This document shows positions 55,330-64,000 of a stretch of DNA of 64,000 bases, piece after piece. The notes below the pieces were generated by a model. That model was not told the origin of the DNA. It searched no databases and saw nothing but the letters and a program-made list of their open reading frames with translations. How positions within the stretch are numbered: position 1 is the first letter of the stretch; every line of letters begins with the position of its first letter. This DNA is from Vulcanibacillus modesticaldus (GTDB taxonomy: Bacteria; Bacillota; Bacilli; Tepidibacillales; Tepidibacillaceae): contig NZ_MIJF01000056.1 in NCBI RefSeq assembly GCF_001730235.1, positions 1 to 64,000 of the forward strand. Reading direction: 5' to 3'. Position numbers and translations under genes: made by a program.

Positions 55330-57462
55330 TTGAAAAGTTTAAGGGCTAAGTTAACTATCTTTATATCAGTAATGATTATAGTTGTATTAAGTGCTCAAGG
55401 GATTACAACTCTTTATCTCACACAAAAAGAACTCGAGAATAATGCCAAAGAAACTCTTTACAGAGAAGCACTTCAGATGAATGAATCGATGATCAACATT
55501 GAAAAAACATCAGCTTTATTAAAAGAAGAATTATTGGAAAAATATGACCAAAATATAAAAAATCAAGTTGAAAACGTAATTAGTATTCTAAATTATTACT
55601 ACCAATTATCCCAAGAAGGTGTAATGACTGAAGAAGAAGCTAAAAAGGCAGCTATCGATGTGGTAAGAAGTGCCCGGTATGGCGATAGTGGATATTTTTG
55701 GATTGATAATACTGATTATATCCTATTGGCTCACCCATATCTAAAGGATAAAGAAGGTAAGTATCGCGGAGACGTAAAGGATGTCAATGGAAAATTGATA
55801 ATCAAAGAACTAGTTGATGGAGCTAAAAATAAGGGTGAAGTCTATGTTGACTTCTACTGGACAAAACCAGGGAAAGAAGGTACTTTCAAAAAAAGAGGAT
55901 ATGCCAAACTTTTCGAGCCTTGGGGCTGGGTTCCAGGTACAGGTAATTATGTAGATGATATTACCAAAGAAATAGATAAATTAGCTGCCAAGAATAGAAT
56001 ACTTTTACAAAATAAGATTGATGAACTAAGCAAATCAGAGGACATCGTTATCTTAGATAAAGATGGAAAAATCTTGTATTATACTAATAAGAAAAAAATT
56101 GGAACGAAATTAAATCTTAAAGACCTTAATACAGGTGAAGATATCCTTACTAAAATTCTTAATACCGATAACGACTACATTGAGTACACGGTAAAAGATT
56201 ATACTTCCGATAATGCAATATCAAAGATCGCTTATGTATTGCATGACGATGAAAATCAGCGTTATGTTTTAGTTGCTAAACATACTAGCAAAGTTTATGA
56301 AGCTGTAAACTATATTTCAAAACTTATAATTAGCATATTAATAGTTAGTGTAATTATTGCCATAGTTATCGTTATTATTATTGCAAGAAAGTTTACCAAA
56401 CCAATTTTAGCTTTAAAAGAAGTGAGTAGAAAGGTTAGCAGTGGAGATTTAAGTTCTACTGTAGAAGTTACGAGTAAGGATGAACTAGGTGAACTACAAC
56501 AATCTTTCAATGATATGATTGTTAATCTTAGAAATTTAACAGCTAAATCATCAGATGTTTCTAAAGCTGTTGAAGACACCTCAAAAAACCTAGCAGAAAT
56601 GATAGGCCAAATAACAATTTCAATTGAACAAGTATCTACTGCTGTTGAAGATATAGCTAGCAACGCTTCAAACCAAGCCCTTGAAACAGAGCAAGGTGTT
56701 AAAAAAGTGACTCTTTTAGAAGAAAACACCAATATGTTATACAGTGAGTCTGAAGAAATGAAAAAGTCAGTAGATGAGATGAAATTATTAAATGATAAAG
56801 GTAAAAACGTTGTAGATGAATTAAAACAGAAACAAGAATTAAGTAAAATTTCCGTCGAAAAAATTAAAAAGGTTGTTACAATACTAAACGAACAAATAGA
56901 GTCAATAAATGTCTTTACCACAACAATATCGGATATTGCTAATCAAACTAACTTACTTGCATTAAATGCCGCGATTGAAGCAGCTAGAGTTGGAGAACAA
57001 GGAAAAGGGTTTGCTGTTGTAGCAGACGAGATTAGAAAATTAGCCGAAGAATCCAACCAATCTGCCACTGAAATCCATGATATTGTTGTTAATATCATCA
57101 ATGATACCAAGGCAGCTATGGAGTCAGTTGCCGAGGCAGCTGAAGTAGCACTTGAACAAGATAAGTCTGTAAATCATACTCATGATATTTTTATGGATCT
57201 AAACAACACAATTAATACCACAACCGAAAAGATTGAAAATGTTTATGCTAAAATTAAAAATCTCGAACAAGCAAAGAACGATGTTGTAGAAATTATTAAT
57301 AATATTAACATTGTAACTGAAGAAACTGCTGCAACAACCGAAGAAGTATCTGCTTCTGTAGAAGAACAAAATGCATCTATGGAAGAAATTAATTCATATG
57401 TTCAAGAGTTAGCTCAAAAAGCTAAAGAATTAAAACAGTTGATCGAACTATTTAAACTATAA
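55330..57462 (+). CDS. Methyl-accepting chemotaxis protein with Cache sensor
   Basis: This 710-residue transmembrane receptor has an N-terminal helix (about residues 8-28), an extracytoplasmic Cache region with the sCache_2 block [19 protein letters not shown] and [13 protein letters not shown] plus a second PAS-like segment, and a helix near 330-352. A HAMP domain and a signalling domain with hairpin tip [32 protein letters not shown] follow. The Cache ligand is unknown. The start is TTG at 55330 with AAGGAG 12 bases upstream; the ATG five bases earlier is out of frame and closes at once. Confidence 0.92.
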   Translation: MKSLRAKLTIFISVMIIVVLSAQGITTLYLTQKELENNAKETLYREALQMNESMINIEKTSALLKEELLEKYDQNIKNQVENVISILNYYYQLSQEGVMTEEEAKKAAIDVVRSARYGDSGYFWIDNTDYILLAHPYLKDKEGKYRGDVKDVNGKLIIKELVDGAKNKGEVYVDFYWTKPGKEGTFKKRGYAKLFEPWGWVPGTGNYVDDITKEIDKLAAKNRILLQNKIDELSKSEDIVILDKDGKILYYTNKKKIGTKLNLKDLNTGEDILTKILNTDNDYIEYTVKDYTSDNAISKIAYVLHDDENQRYVLVAKHTSKVYEAVNYISKLIISILIVSVIIAIVIVIIIARKFTKPILALKEVSRKVSSGDLSSTVEVTSKDELGELQQSFNDMIVNLRNLTAKSSDVSKAVEDTSKNLAEMIGQITISIEQVSTAVEDIASNASNQALETEQGVKKVTLLEENTNMLYSESEEMKKSVDEMKLLNDKGKNVVDELKQKQELSKISVEKIKKVVTILNEQIESINVFTTTISDIANQTNLLALNAAIEAARVGEQGKGFAVVADEIRKLAEESNQSATEIHDIVVNIINDTKAAMESVAEAAEVALEQDKSVNHTHDIFMDLNNTINTTTEKIENVYAKIKNLEQAKNDVVEIINNINIVTEETAATTEEVSASVEEQNASMEEINSYVQELAQKAKELKQLIELFKL

Positions 57463-57468
57463 AACATT

Positions 57469-57504
57469 AAAAAACTACTGACAAAATTCTGTCAGTAGTT
57501 TTTT
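57469..57504. terminator. Bidirectional terminator after the Cache receptor gene
   Basis: AAAAAACTACTGACA and TGTCAGTAGTTTTTT form a 15-bp stem with a 6-base loop. It serves both the plus-strand receptor gene and the small minus-strand gene ending at 57512. Confidence 0.9.
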
Positions 57505-57511
57505 AATTTAA

Positions 57512-57691
57512 TTAAAGATTACTAGCCAAGCGAAATTCGGTAATTGTTCCATTATTCAATGCTTTATAAAATTTTCCTTTCTCCATTAAAAAGCTAAGAT
57601 CTGAATCCAAGTAACAACAAGCATAAAATAGTGGGTCGATATCTCTCAAATAAAAAGGCTTACCATCTTTAGTTTGGTATAACTTTTTCAT
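57512..57691 (-). CDS. Small protein of unknown function (59 residues)
   Basis: I do not recognise this protein. It begins MKKLYQTKDGKPFYLRDIDP, has a Cys-Cys pair in FYACCYL and is otherwise soluble and mixed in charge. It has its own terminator and a TATAAT-like box just upstream, with GGGGTG rather far from the start. GTG at 57694 is an alternative start. The intact frame between terminators suggests a genuine gene, possibly one of the short phage-like or regulatory proteins. Confidence 0.5.
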   Translation of the reverse strand: MKKLYQTKDGKPFYLRDIDPLFYACCYLDSDLSFLMEKGKFYKALNNGTITEFRLASNL

Positions 57692-57834
57692 CACTTTATT
57701 ATAACACCCCTATTTATTTTATATCTGTATTATAACAATTTAGTTATATAACAGTCAATCATGAAATATGATTGTATTATTACAGATAAACCTAATTTTT
57801 TATAAAAAATCATGATAAGGGATGTTAAGATTTT

Positions 57835-57866
57835 AAAAAAGAGATAACCACTTGGGCCATCTCTTT
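57835..57866 (-). terminator. Intrinsic terminator after pepV
   Basis: Minus RNA AAAGAGAU-GGCC...GGUU-AUCUCUUU with U-run behind it. The rest of 57695-57930 shows no gene. Confidence 0.8.
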
Positions 57867-57930
57867 GAATCACATTTCCATTAATTTTTGCTTTTCATTC
57901 AAAATATATTGCATTGTGACAGATATTTTA

Positions 57931-59340
57931 TTACTTAGCCAATTCATATATTGCCTGAGCATAAATTGCCGATGCTTTAACTAGGTCATCAATTTCAATA
58001 TGTTCATCTTTCTGATGGGCAGTTTCGATTTTCCCTGGAAATAAAGGACCAAATGCAACTCCAACCTCTAAAGCCCTAGCATATGTGCCGCCGCCGATTG
58101 AAAGCAGTTTGGCTTCTTCACCCGTTTGTTCTTCATAAACACGTTTTAGTGTTCTAATTAATTGATGCTTATTATCAACATGATGTGGTTTTGAGTTATC
58201 AACATTTACAAGTGATAAATTCACAGCATTTGCCTTATCTTCAACTGTTTTCACCATCTCGTCAAAGGAATAAGTTACAGGATATCTAATATTAAGTTTT
58301 AACGTTACCTTTCCATTTTCCATATATAAAATACCTGGATTAACCGTTAATGCCCCTGTAATCTCATCCTTAAAGGCAATTCCCAATGTCTCACCATTAT
58401 ACTCATGGTATAGATAAGATTTTGTCCAATCCAACCATTCATTGATATTAATATATTTATTTAAACTAATTAAGAAATTGATTAATTCTAAACCAGCATT
58501 AACACCTTTATCTGGTTCCATACCATGAGCTGATACCCCATTAAGCTTTAAGATTAGTTGATCTTCTAGGCTTTCAATATCACCACCATGTGGATAGATA
58601 CTTAGAAAAGTGTTAAATTCAGCTCTAATCTTATCGATGTTTTCATTATTACCTTTGAGCTTAACAATGGCAGAATCAGGTACCATATTAACCCTATTAC
58701 CCGAAATAAAGGAAACTATCTGAAGTTTATTGATGTCCATCTGGTTAGTCTCTACTTTACCTTCTAAAGTTATATTGGCAATCCCCTTTTCAGCAATAAT
58801 AATTGGAAAGTCTGCATCAGGTGCAAATCCCATAGTTGGCATTTCTTCTTGTTTAAAATAATGTTCGATACCACGCCAACCAGTTTCTTCATCTGTACCA
58901 AAAATAATTCGAACCCTCTTGTTAAGTTGCAAACCTAAATCTTTAATAATTTTCATTGCATATATTGCCGCCATAGTAGGTCCTTTATCATCGATAGCAC
59001 CTCTGGCGTAGATTTTGTCATCCCTGATTTCAGCTGAATAAGGTGCAGTTGTCCATCCATCCCCTTCTGGAACTACATCAACATGGCACAATATCCCTAT
59101 TAGATCATCGCCTTGTCCAATTTCCGCATGCCCTGCATAACCATCTAGGTTTTTAACCGTCATACCAAAGTCTTCACATTTATGTAAAACAAATTCTAGC
59201 GCTTCCTTTATCCCCTTGCCAAATGGTCCTTTTTCAACGACTCCACTTTCATCAAGAACACTTTTAATTCTAAGAAACTCTTGAGTGTCTTTAACTAAAT
59301 TTCCTTTTATTTTTTCAACTTCATTTAACCAATTAATCAT
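57931..59340 (-). CDS. pepV: Dipeptidase PepV (M20 family)
   Basis: This 469-residue cytosolic di-zinc dipeptidase has metal-site motifs GILCHVDVVPEGDGW, ARGAIDDKGPTMA and GTDEETGWRGIEHY, with a lid domain between and GGGTYARAL near the C-terminus. It cleaves dipeptides with an unblocked N-terminus. Normal length for Bacillales PepV. Confidence 0.94.
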   Translation of the reverse strand: MINWLNEVEKIKGNLVKDTQEFLRIKSVLDESGVVEKGPFGKGIKEALEFVLHKCEDFGMTVKNLDGYAGHAEIGQGDDLIGILCHVDVVPEGDGWTTAPYSAEIRDDKIYARGAIDDKGPTMAAIYAMKIIKDLGLQLNKRVRIIFGTDEETGWRGIEHYFKQEEMPTMGFAPDADFPIIIAEKGIANITLEGKVETNQMDINKLQIVSFISGNRVNMVPDSAIVKLKGNNENIDKIRAEFNTFLSIYPHGGDIESLEDQLILKLNGVSAHGMEPDKGVNAGLELINFLISLNKYININEWLDWTKSYLYHEYNGETLGIAFKDEITGALTVNPGILYMENGKVTLKLNIRYPVTYSFDEMVKTVEDKANAVNLSLVNVDNSKPHHVDNKHQLIRTLKRVYEEQTGEEAKLLSIGGGTYARALEVGVAFGPLFPGKIETAHQKDEHIEIDDLVKASAIYAQAIYELAK

Positions 59341-59496
59341 TTATTACCACCTATTAACCAAAATTTATTTTTATTTCTAACTATCAAGTTTAATAATAAA
59401 CTAAGAAGTTTTCCACTATATTTTAACTCATAATTTCTTTTAAATTCCAATAATCTTTATAAAACTACGTTATTTAAAATTATTATTAAATAATAT

Positions 59497-59525
59497 TTGC
59501 TTTTTTCAGCTACCTTCGGTATCAT
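59497..59525 (+). promoter_or_regulatory. Possible promoter of the selenoprotein gene
   Basis: TTGCTT (59497-59502) and TATCAT (59520-59525) are spaced 17 bases, 33 bases before the start codon. Each box has imperfect but acceptable matches to sigma-A consensus. Confidence 0.4.
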
Positions 59526-59557
59526 TTTCTAGTAAAGCTTCAAACTAGAGGTGGTTG

Positions 59558-59932
59558 ATGATGAAAGAAACTCCAGAAAAAAAAATAATGCAAGAAATAG
59601 ACAAGAAAAATGGTTTTGTTCTGATTTTATTTTCTACTCCTTTCTGAGGTAAATGTGAAATCGCGGAGCGATTTCTAGAAGAAGTAATACCTCAGTTACC
59701 TGAATTTCCAGCTTTTAAGTGCAATGTAGAAAATTCCACTGAAATCACAGAAAAATATCAGGTTACTTCTGCACCATCATTTAAATTATTTGTTAACGGT
59801 GAAGTAGTTCAAACACTATTTGGAATGCGCTCACCTGATGACTTATACTACACTATAAAAAATTACGTCAAAGAGGAAGAAAATTATGCAGATGTTTGGG
59901 CTTCCTTATTAGACGGTAGTGATGAAGCTTAA
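59558..59932 (+). CDS. Thioredoxin-like selenoprotein with in-frame UGA (Sec-Gly-Lys-Cys)
   Basis: From ATG 59558 or 59561 (AGAGGTGG upstream) the frame runs 124 codons to TAA at 59930, interrupted only by TGA at 59645-59647. Upstream it reads KKNGFVLILFSTPF, downstream GKCEIAERFLEEVIPQLP, then a central strand, YQVTSAPSFKLFVNGEVV with the cis-Pro loop, and a C-terminal helix. This is a thioredoxin fold, and TGA falls exactly at the first Cys of CxxC (usually FCGxC). A perfect SECIS-like hairpin follows (59657-59675). I read codon 30 as selenocysteine. A Cys-to-stop mutation is the alternative; the intact 94 codons behind it, a good ribosome site and a terminator argue against decay. The target of this redox protein is unknown. 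Confidence 0.82.
59645..59675 (+). promoter_or_regulatory. UGA codon plus bacterial SECIS-like hairpin
   Basis: TGA (59645-59647) is followed by GAAATCGC-GGA-GCGATTTC (59657-59675), a perfect 8-bp stem. The loop starts 18 bases after the UGA and begins with GG. Known bacterial SECIS elements need an apical loop some 16-37 bases behind the UGA with a G in the first two loop bases, so geometry fits. The stem forces GCG, GAG and CGA codons that are uncommon in this AT-rich region. Confidence 0.78.
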
Positions 59933-59938
59933 ATTAAC

Positions 59939-59971
59939 CTGCAGGAGTCTAATCGACTTCTGCAGATTTTT
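59939..59971 (+). terminator. Intrinsic terminator after the selenoprotein gene
   Basis: CTGCAGGAGTC-TAATC-GACTTCTGCAG forms an 11-bp stem (one G-T) followed by ATTTTT. It overlaps the 3' end of the converging chemoreceptor gene. Its presence supports a live transcription unit for the selenoprotein gene. Confidence 0.8.
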
Positions 59972-61634
59972 CTATTTCTCTTAATAAGATCAATAACTGA
60001 TCGACTAGCGCATTGATCTCTTCTAAAATATCTCTATCTCGTGCCTGAACCACAATTTTTTTTCTTAATGAATTTACTTCTTTAATTTTGGTCTTAACAA
60101 TTTGAGTGTCTACAGATGTTATTTTTGTTAATTCATCTAGTTTGAGGAATATTTGATTCTGTTCTAAGTCGATTTGATTTGAATTTATTTCTGTAAAATT
60201 ATAGACATCATTATAAGCCCACCATTTAATTAAGCTAATATCCGTTTTTAACGAATTAAATAAAAGTTTAGAGGTTTTTATAGCTATGGAATCTGTATTT
60301 TTTTCACGTACCAATTCCATTTCCTTACTAATTTCTACTACGCTCTTTCCTAGCTTAGTAGTTTCCTCTTTTATATAAACAGTTTTATTTAGTGATTCAT
60401 TAATCTGATGCATGATGTCCGAAGTTGTAGCTGCTTGCTCTTCAGTAATCGCAGCAATATTAGTTGTTTCCTTATTAATCTCTTGAATTTTATCTAGCAA
60501 TCCTGATATCTTAGCAATAGCTCTATCAGCCTGAGTAACGTTGTTATTAATATTTTTCGTTGATTCCGTTGACTCGCTTCGGATTATCGCAACCTCATCT
60601 TCGATTTTTTCGATTATCTTGGATATTTCACTAACAGATTCAGCAGTTTGCTCAGCTAGTTTACGCACTTCATCTGCGACCACAGCAAATCCTTTTCCAG
60701 CTTCACCAGCCCTCGCTGCTTCGATTGAAGCATTTAGTGCTAGAAGATTAGTCTGGGAGGCGATACTTTCAATTAAGTTTGTAATGTTTTGAACGTCTCC
60801 CATTCTATTAAAAAGCACTTCGATATGTTCATTGGTATTGATAAACTTTTCTACAACTTCAACAAATTGTTTGATTACTTTTTCGATTGTTTCTCTACTT
60901 GAAACTGCTTCTTGTTCCATATCATTTGCCTGTTCTGCAACATTAGCTACAATATTTGCTACATTATGCACAGTACTTTCTAGTTCATTTATGTTAGTAT
61001 GAATTCTATTGATATAATTTACGGTTTCATCTACAGCTTCGAGCAAAAGACCGATTTGATTGTTATTTGCAATGGACTCCATCATATCTCCAAGACTTTG
61101 AATAAAATCAAATTCAGCTTTACTTAAATAACCATCCAATGCTAATTGAGTATCGATAAAGAAAACCTTTTGAATAGCATTTACCATCAACGCTAGCTTT
61201 TCAGGTTGATTTCTATATTTGTTAATTAGTGATGGAATAATATACTCAAAAATACGAATTTCTGTTCCTGTACACCAATCATGGGTAAGGTTTAAACTTC
61301 GAAAATATTCCCCTCTTTGTTTTCTATTAATAAAATATTCTTCTGTAAAAACAGATTCCTTAAAACTTTTTATATATTTCTCAAATTGTTCAGCTAGGCC
61401 TCTTTCCTCCATGAATTCTTGTAAGCCGGGAAATTGATAGAGGATCGATTTATAATGGTCGATAATTTGCTGTTCATATTTTGAAATATCTTTTGATACT
61501 TCTTCGATCAACTCAACATCTTTTTTGTTAACTCGATAAAACTTCAATCTTCCCTCTAATTGGGTTGGGGCCTTATAATCAAGATTACGTTCTTTATGTA
61601 CATATTTTTCCACATTAATTTGTTTGCGGATCAA
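59949..61634 (-). CDS. Soluble globin-coupled-type chemoreceptor (HemAT-like)
   Basis: The receptor of about 561 residues has no membrane helix. An N-terminal protoglobin-like helical domain (about residues 40-200) is followed by an MCP signalling domain with [32 protein letters not shown] and a C-terminal helical extension of about 110 residues without a known motif. HemAT senses O2 through a heme bound to a proximal His in HxxIGLxxxWYxG; the matching stretch here reads [13 protein letters not shown], with Phe at the His position. It may thus be a non-heme globin sensor. TTG 61634 follows AAGGAG by 11 bases; TTG 61661 has no ribosome site. Confidence 0.82.
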   Translation of the reverse strand: MIRKQINVEKYVHKERNLDYKAPTQLEGRLKFYRVNKKDVELIEEVSKDISKYEQQIIDHYKSILYQFPGLQEFMEERGLAEQFEKYIKSFKESVFTEEYFINRKQRGEYFRSLNLTHDWCTGTEIRIFEYIIPSLINKYRNQPEKLALMVNAIQKVFFIDTQLALDGYLSKAEFDFIQSLGDMMESIANNNQIGLLLEAVDETVNYINRIHTNINELESTVHNVANIVANVAEQANDMEQEAVSSRETIEKVIKQFVEVVEKFINTNEHIEVLFNRMGDVQNITNLIESIASQTNLLALNASIEAARAGEAGKGFAVVADEVRKLAEQTAESVSEISKIIEKIEDEVAIIRSESTESTKNINNNVTQADRAIAKISGLLDKIQEINKETTNIAAITEEQAATTSDIMHQINESLNKTVYIKEETTKLGKSVVEISKEMELVREKNTDSIAIKTSKLLFNSLKTDISLIKWWAYNDVYNFTEINSNQIDLEQNQIFLKLDELTKITSVDTQIVKTKIKEVNSLRKKIVVQARDRDILEEINALVDQLLILLREIEKSAEVD

Positions 61635-61800
61635 AGGTAAATCATCTCCTTCAAAAGACAAATTGCTATAATATTTTGGATATTTTTCGGATATGAAGAA
61701 TTTAATTTATAAAATTATGTTATCATTTTTTCATTAAGATTACAGTTACATTTTTTAATATTTATCTAAAATTCAGTTTGTTTTTAGCCTCATATCGAAT

Positions 61801-63543
61801 CTATATCAACTTTTTAAAAAAATATTTTGGAAAGTTTGGTGAATTGTAATAAGCGATTAAAAGTGTCCTTTGCTCCTTAATCATTCCATCCTTCAAATAA
61901 CCTTCAAGGTCATATTTTAATATATCGATCATTATATGTTTATGGAGCTCCTTTTCGTTTAAATCTAAGTTTTCAAACTCTCCCGATACCAAATGAGGTT
62001 TCTCTGCTAGTTCCCTAATCAATTGGTTTTGATCTTGTTTAGAGATTGTAAATTCCCACCAGGTTTTTCGTGGCTTATTTTTGTGATTCAAGAAATAATC
62101 AAACTTCATTAAATCTAATACAAATTCCAAATTCTTGATATTACGTTCTAATAAAAAATCACGCAGTCTTACAAATAATGCTTCTAACTGATGACCTATC
62201 CTATTCCAACCTTTACCAGACCAATAATCCCCAAATTCTTGAAAAAAATCAAAAGGTGTATTAAATTCCACATTGATTAAGTATTCTACTGTCTTGTCCA
62301 TTCGATGGGCATTCCAATATTTTTCTAAAATATCTTCCATGCTTTTTATACGTATCACATCTTTAAAAGTTAACACATCATTTTGTAATACTTCATAAGG
62401 AGGTTTATCCATATATACATAACCATATTTATCCGCTTCTAGCCATATGGCCGTACCCCGCAATAATTTCAAAAATCCAAGTTGCAGTTCTTCAGGTTTA
62501 AGTGCAAAGACATCGTTAAATGTCCTTTTAAAGGAGTTATAATCTTCCTTTGGCAATCCAGCAATTAAATCCAAATGTAAATCCATATTATTATTTTGTT
62601 TTAATTTTATTACCGTTTCAGATAGCCTTTTAAAATTTTGCTTTCTGTTAATCAGTGAATTCGTATGTTCATTTGTAGATTGTACCCCTATTTCAAATCG
62701 AAATATTCCTTTTGGAGCGTTTTTTACCAAGAAATCAATTAACTCCGGCTTCATAATATCTGCTGTTATCTCAAACTGAAATACTGTACCCCTATGATTC
62801 TCAATTAGGAATTTAAAGATTTCTAAAGCAAATTTCTTATGAAGATTAAAGGTTCGATCGACGAATTTTACAGTTTTTACACCACTATTGATGATCTTCA
62901 ACAAATCATCTTTTACACGCTCTATAGTAAAATACCTAACATTCGTTTCAAGTGAGGATAGACAATAAGCACAAGAGTATGGACAGCCTCTACTAGCTTC
63001 AAAATAAACTATTTTATCCTTTAGATTTCTTAAATCATCTAAATCATTATAAGGACTTGGCAATTCATCTAGGTTAGCCTTTTCTTGTGGAGGATTAATT
63101 ATATAGCCATCTTGATTCCTATAAGCAACTCCAAAAACACTTTGATACCCAGTTTCCTTTTCTATCGCTTTTAATAATTGGCTAAATGTTATTTCCCCCT
63201 CACCATAAACGATAAAGTCAATCTCCCTAACTCTTTTAAACCAATATGGGATATCGTAAGAAACCTCTGGGCCACCCAATACTATTTTTACCTCTGGCAT
63301 TACTTTTTTGAGCATCTTAATTAAATCTATCGTCTCTTCAATATTCCATATATAACATGAAAAGCCGATTACATCAGGCTGTTTCTGATATAATTCACTA
63401 AGGATATTCATAAGCGGTTCTTTAATTGAATATTCAACTATTTCTATTTCTTTAAAATCACGTTGACTATATGCTTTCAAATATCTTAATGCTAAAGAAG
63501 AGTGAATATATTTGGCATTTAATGTTGTTAAAATGATCTTCAT
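61801..63543 (-). CDS. B12-binding radical SAM protein (DUF4080 C-terminus)
   Basis: The 580-residue protein has an N-terminal cobalamin-binding Rossmann domain (residues 1 to about 140; VIGFSCYIWN, IVLGGPEVSYD), a radical SAM core with the 4Fe-4S motif RGCPYSCAYCLSS, and a C-terminal region typical of DUF4080 proteins. Members of this class catalyse methyl or other radical transfers; this subgroup's substrate is unknown. It stands alone between rplT and the soluble chemoreceptor. Cobalamin dependence fits with local tetrapyrrole synthesis only in a general sense. Confidence 0.9.
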   Translation of the reverse strand: MKIILTTLNAKYIHSSLALRYLKAYSQRDFKEIEIVEYSIKEPLMNILSELYQKQPDVIGFSCYIWNIEETIDLIKMLKKVMPEVKIVLGGPEVSYDIPYWFKRVREIDFIVYGEGEITFSQLLKAIEKETGYQSVFGVAYRNQDGYIINPPQEKANLDELPSPYNDLDDLRNLKDKIVYFEASRGCPYSCAYCLSSLETNVRYFTIERVKDDLLKIINSGVKTVKFVDRTFNLHKKFALEIFKFLIENHRGTVFQFEITADIMKPELIDFLVKNAPKGIFRFEIGVQSTNEHTNSLINRKQNFKRLSETVIKLKQNNNMDLHLDLIAGLPKEDYNSFKRTFNDVFALKPEELQLGFLKLLRGTAIWLEADKYGYVYMDKPPYEVLQNDVLTFKDVIRIKSMEDILEKYWNAHRMDKTVEYLINVEFNTPFDFFQEFGDYWSGKGWNRIGHQLEALFVRLRDFLLERNIKNLEFVLDLMKFDYFLNHKNKPRKTWWEFTISKQDQNQLIRELAEKPHLVSGEFENLDLNEKELHKHIMIDILKYDLEGYLKDGMIKEQRTLLIAYYNSPNFPKYFFKKLI

Positions 63544-63598
63544 ATGTTATCTTCCTTCTGTAATTAGTGTGTTGTTGAATAGAAATGGGCACGCTATA

Positions 63599-63625
63599 CA
63601 AAAAAACACCCTGACGGGTGTTTTT
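63599..63625 (-). terminator. Intrinsic terminator after rplT
   Basis: Minus RNA AAAACACCC-GUCA-GGGUGUUUU followed by UUU. It ends the infC-rpmI-rplT operon, whose upstream part is outside the window. Confidence 0.9.
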
Positions 63626-63628
63626 AAT

Positions 63629-63988
63629 TTATGCGTTTAATTTACCTTTAGCTAATTCAGCAAGCTCAGAAAAAGCCTTTGCATCATTTACAGCTAAATC
63701 TGCTAACATTTTGCGGTTAATATCAACACCAGCCACTTTTAAACCATGCATGAACTTGCTGTATGAAAGTCCATTCATACGTGCAGCTGCATTGATACGA
63801 GTAATCCATAATTTACGGAAATCACGCTTACGTTGACGACGGTCACGGTATGCATAAAGCAATGATTTCATCACTTGCGCATTGGCAGTTTTAAATAAAC
63901 GGTGTTTAGAACCGAAATATCCTTTAGCTAATTTCAATACTTTCTTACGACGACGACGACTTACATATCCGCCTTTAACTCTTGGCAT
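63629..63988 (-). CDS. rplT: 50S ribosomal protein bL20
   Basis: The 119-residue basic protein begins [20 protein letters not shown] and contains the family block [20 protein letters not shown] and [11 protein letters not shown]. It is a primary 23S rRNA-binding assembly protein and, in many Firmicutes, the autorepressor of its operon through a leader upstream of infC (not in the window). GAGGGAATAG precedes the ATG. Confidence 0.98.
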   Translation of the reverse strand: MPRVKGGYVSRRRRKKVLKLAKGYFGSKHRLFKTANAQVMKSLLYAYRDRRQRKRDFRKLWITRINAAARMNGLSYSKFMHGLKVAGVDINRKMLADLAVNDAKAFSELAELAKGKLNA

Positions 63989-64000
63989 GTCTATTCCCTC

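Noticed and set aside
56310-56921. 203-codon minus-strand frame inside the Cache chemoreceptor gene
   Set aside because: Antisense shadow of a coding region with strong family motifs on the plus strand.
57870-57925. 14-codon minus-strand frame downstream of pepV
   Set aside because: No ribosome binding site and too short to judge; lies just before the pepV terminator.
59561-59932. Reading the thioredoxin-like gene as a pseudogene with a nonsense mutation
   Set aside because: The only lesion is TGA at the catalytic Cys codon, and it is followed by a hairpin with the geometry of a bacterial SECIS. Everything else is intact, so selenocysteine is the better reading.

Overview
The window is a low-GC chromosomal segment from an endospore-forming member of the Bacillales. 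Sporulation genes (spo0B, spoIVFA/FB, a SpoIIB-like gene, spoVID, ysxE, a SafA-like gene and CotS-family genes) sit among housekeeping genes in an order that closely follows the Bacillus subtilis hemA-to-pheB region. The siroheme-decarboxylase fusion, a complete type IV pilus operon and a selenocysteine-type gene fit a facultative or strict anaerobe better than B. subtilis itself. I cannot name the species from the sequence. Nearly everything is on the minus strand, so the natural reading direction is from right to left.

Right end (about 49.7-64 kb), mixed orientation. It holds rplT, a B12-binding radical SAM protein, a soluble globin-fold chemoreceptor, pepV, a membrane Cache chemoreceptor, a YtlA/C/D-type ABC transporter split by ferritin and oligoendopeptidase F genes, and a plus-strand thioredoxin-like gene. 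That gene has an in-frame TGA exactly at the first redox Cys, followed by a perfect 8-bp hairpin at bacterial SECIS distance. I read it as a selenoprotein (U-G-K-C) that ordinary annotation would split or call a pseudogene. It is the most interesting item in the window.

Heme block (41.95-49.7 kb): hemA, a Met8/SirC-type dehydrogenase, hemC, a cobA-hemD fusion, hemB, a fused AhbA-AhbB-like siroheme decarboxylase, and hemL. The set covers glutamyl-tRNA to sirohydrochlorin and, once iron is inserted, siroheme and 12,18-didecarboxysiroheme. It suggests that heme (or heme d1) is made through siroheme.

Spore coat block (38.3-41.7 kb): spoVID, a CotS/YsxE-like gene and ysxE. It is flanked by two copies, in opposite orientation, of a 66-73 bp hairpin-forming repeat. 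Downstream lies a ykkC-class (probably guanidine-I) riboswitch with an intrinsic terminator, then one copy of the repeat, then two tandem GNAT acetyltransferases.

Cell-wall, pilus and shape block (5-36.8 kb): T-box-valS, folC, murC, then a type IV pilus operon (pilB, pilT, pilC, major pilin, prepilin peptidase, pilM, pilN, pilO, three minor pilins, an acidic lipoprotein) occupying the place where B. subtilis has only comC. Then follow a SPOR-domain SpoIIB-like gene, aspA, a DUF4321 gene, maf, radC, mreBCD, the PBP2 gene, minCD, rodA, spoIVFA/FB, rng and the L21-leader/rplU/prp/rpmA unit.

Left end (1-4.8 kb): spo0B, obg, pheB, a SafA-like LysM protein, a CotS-family protein and the 5' part of a TnpB (IS605/IS607-type) gene cut by the window edge. 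I saw no rRNA, tRNA or CRISPR array.
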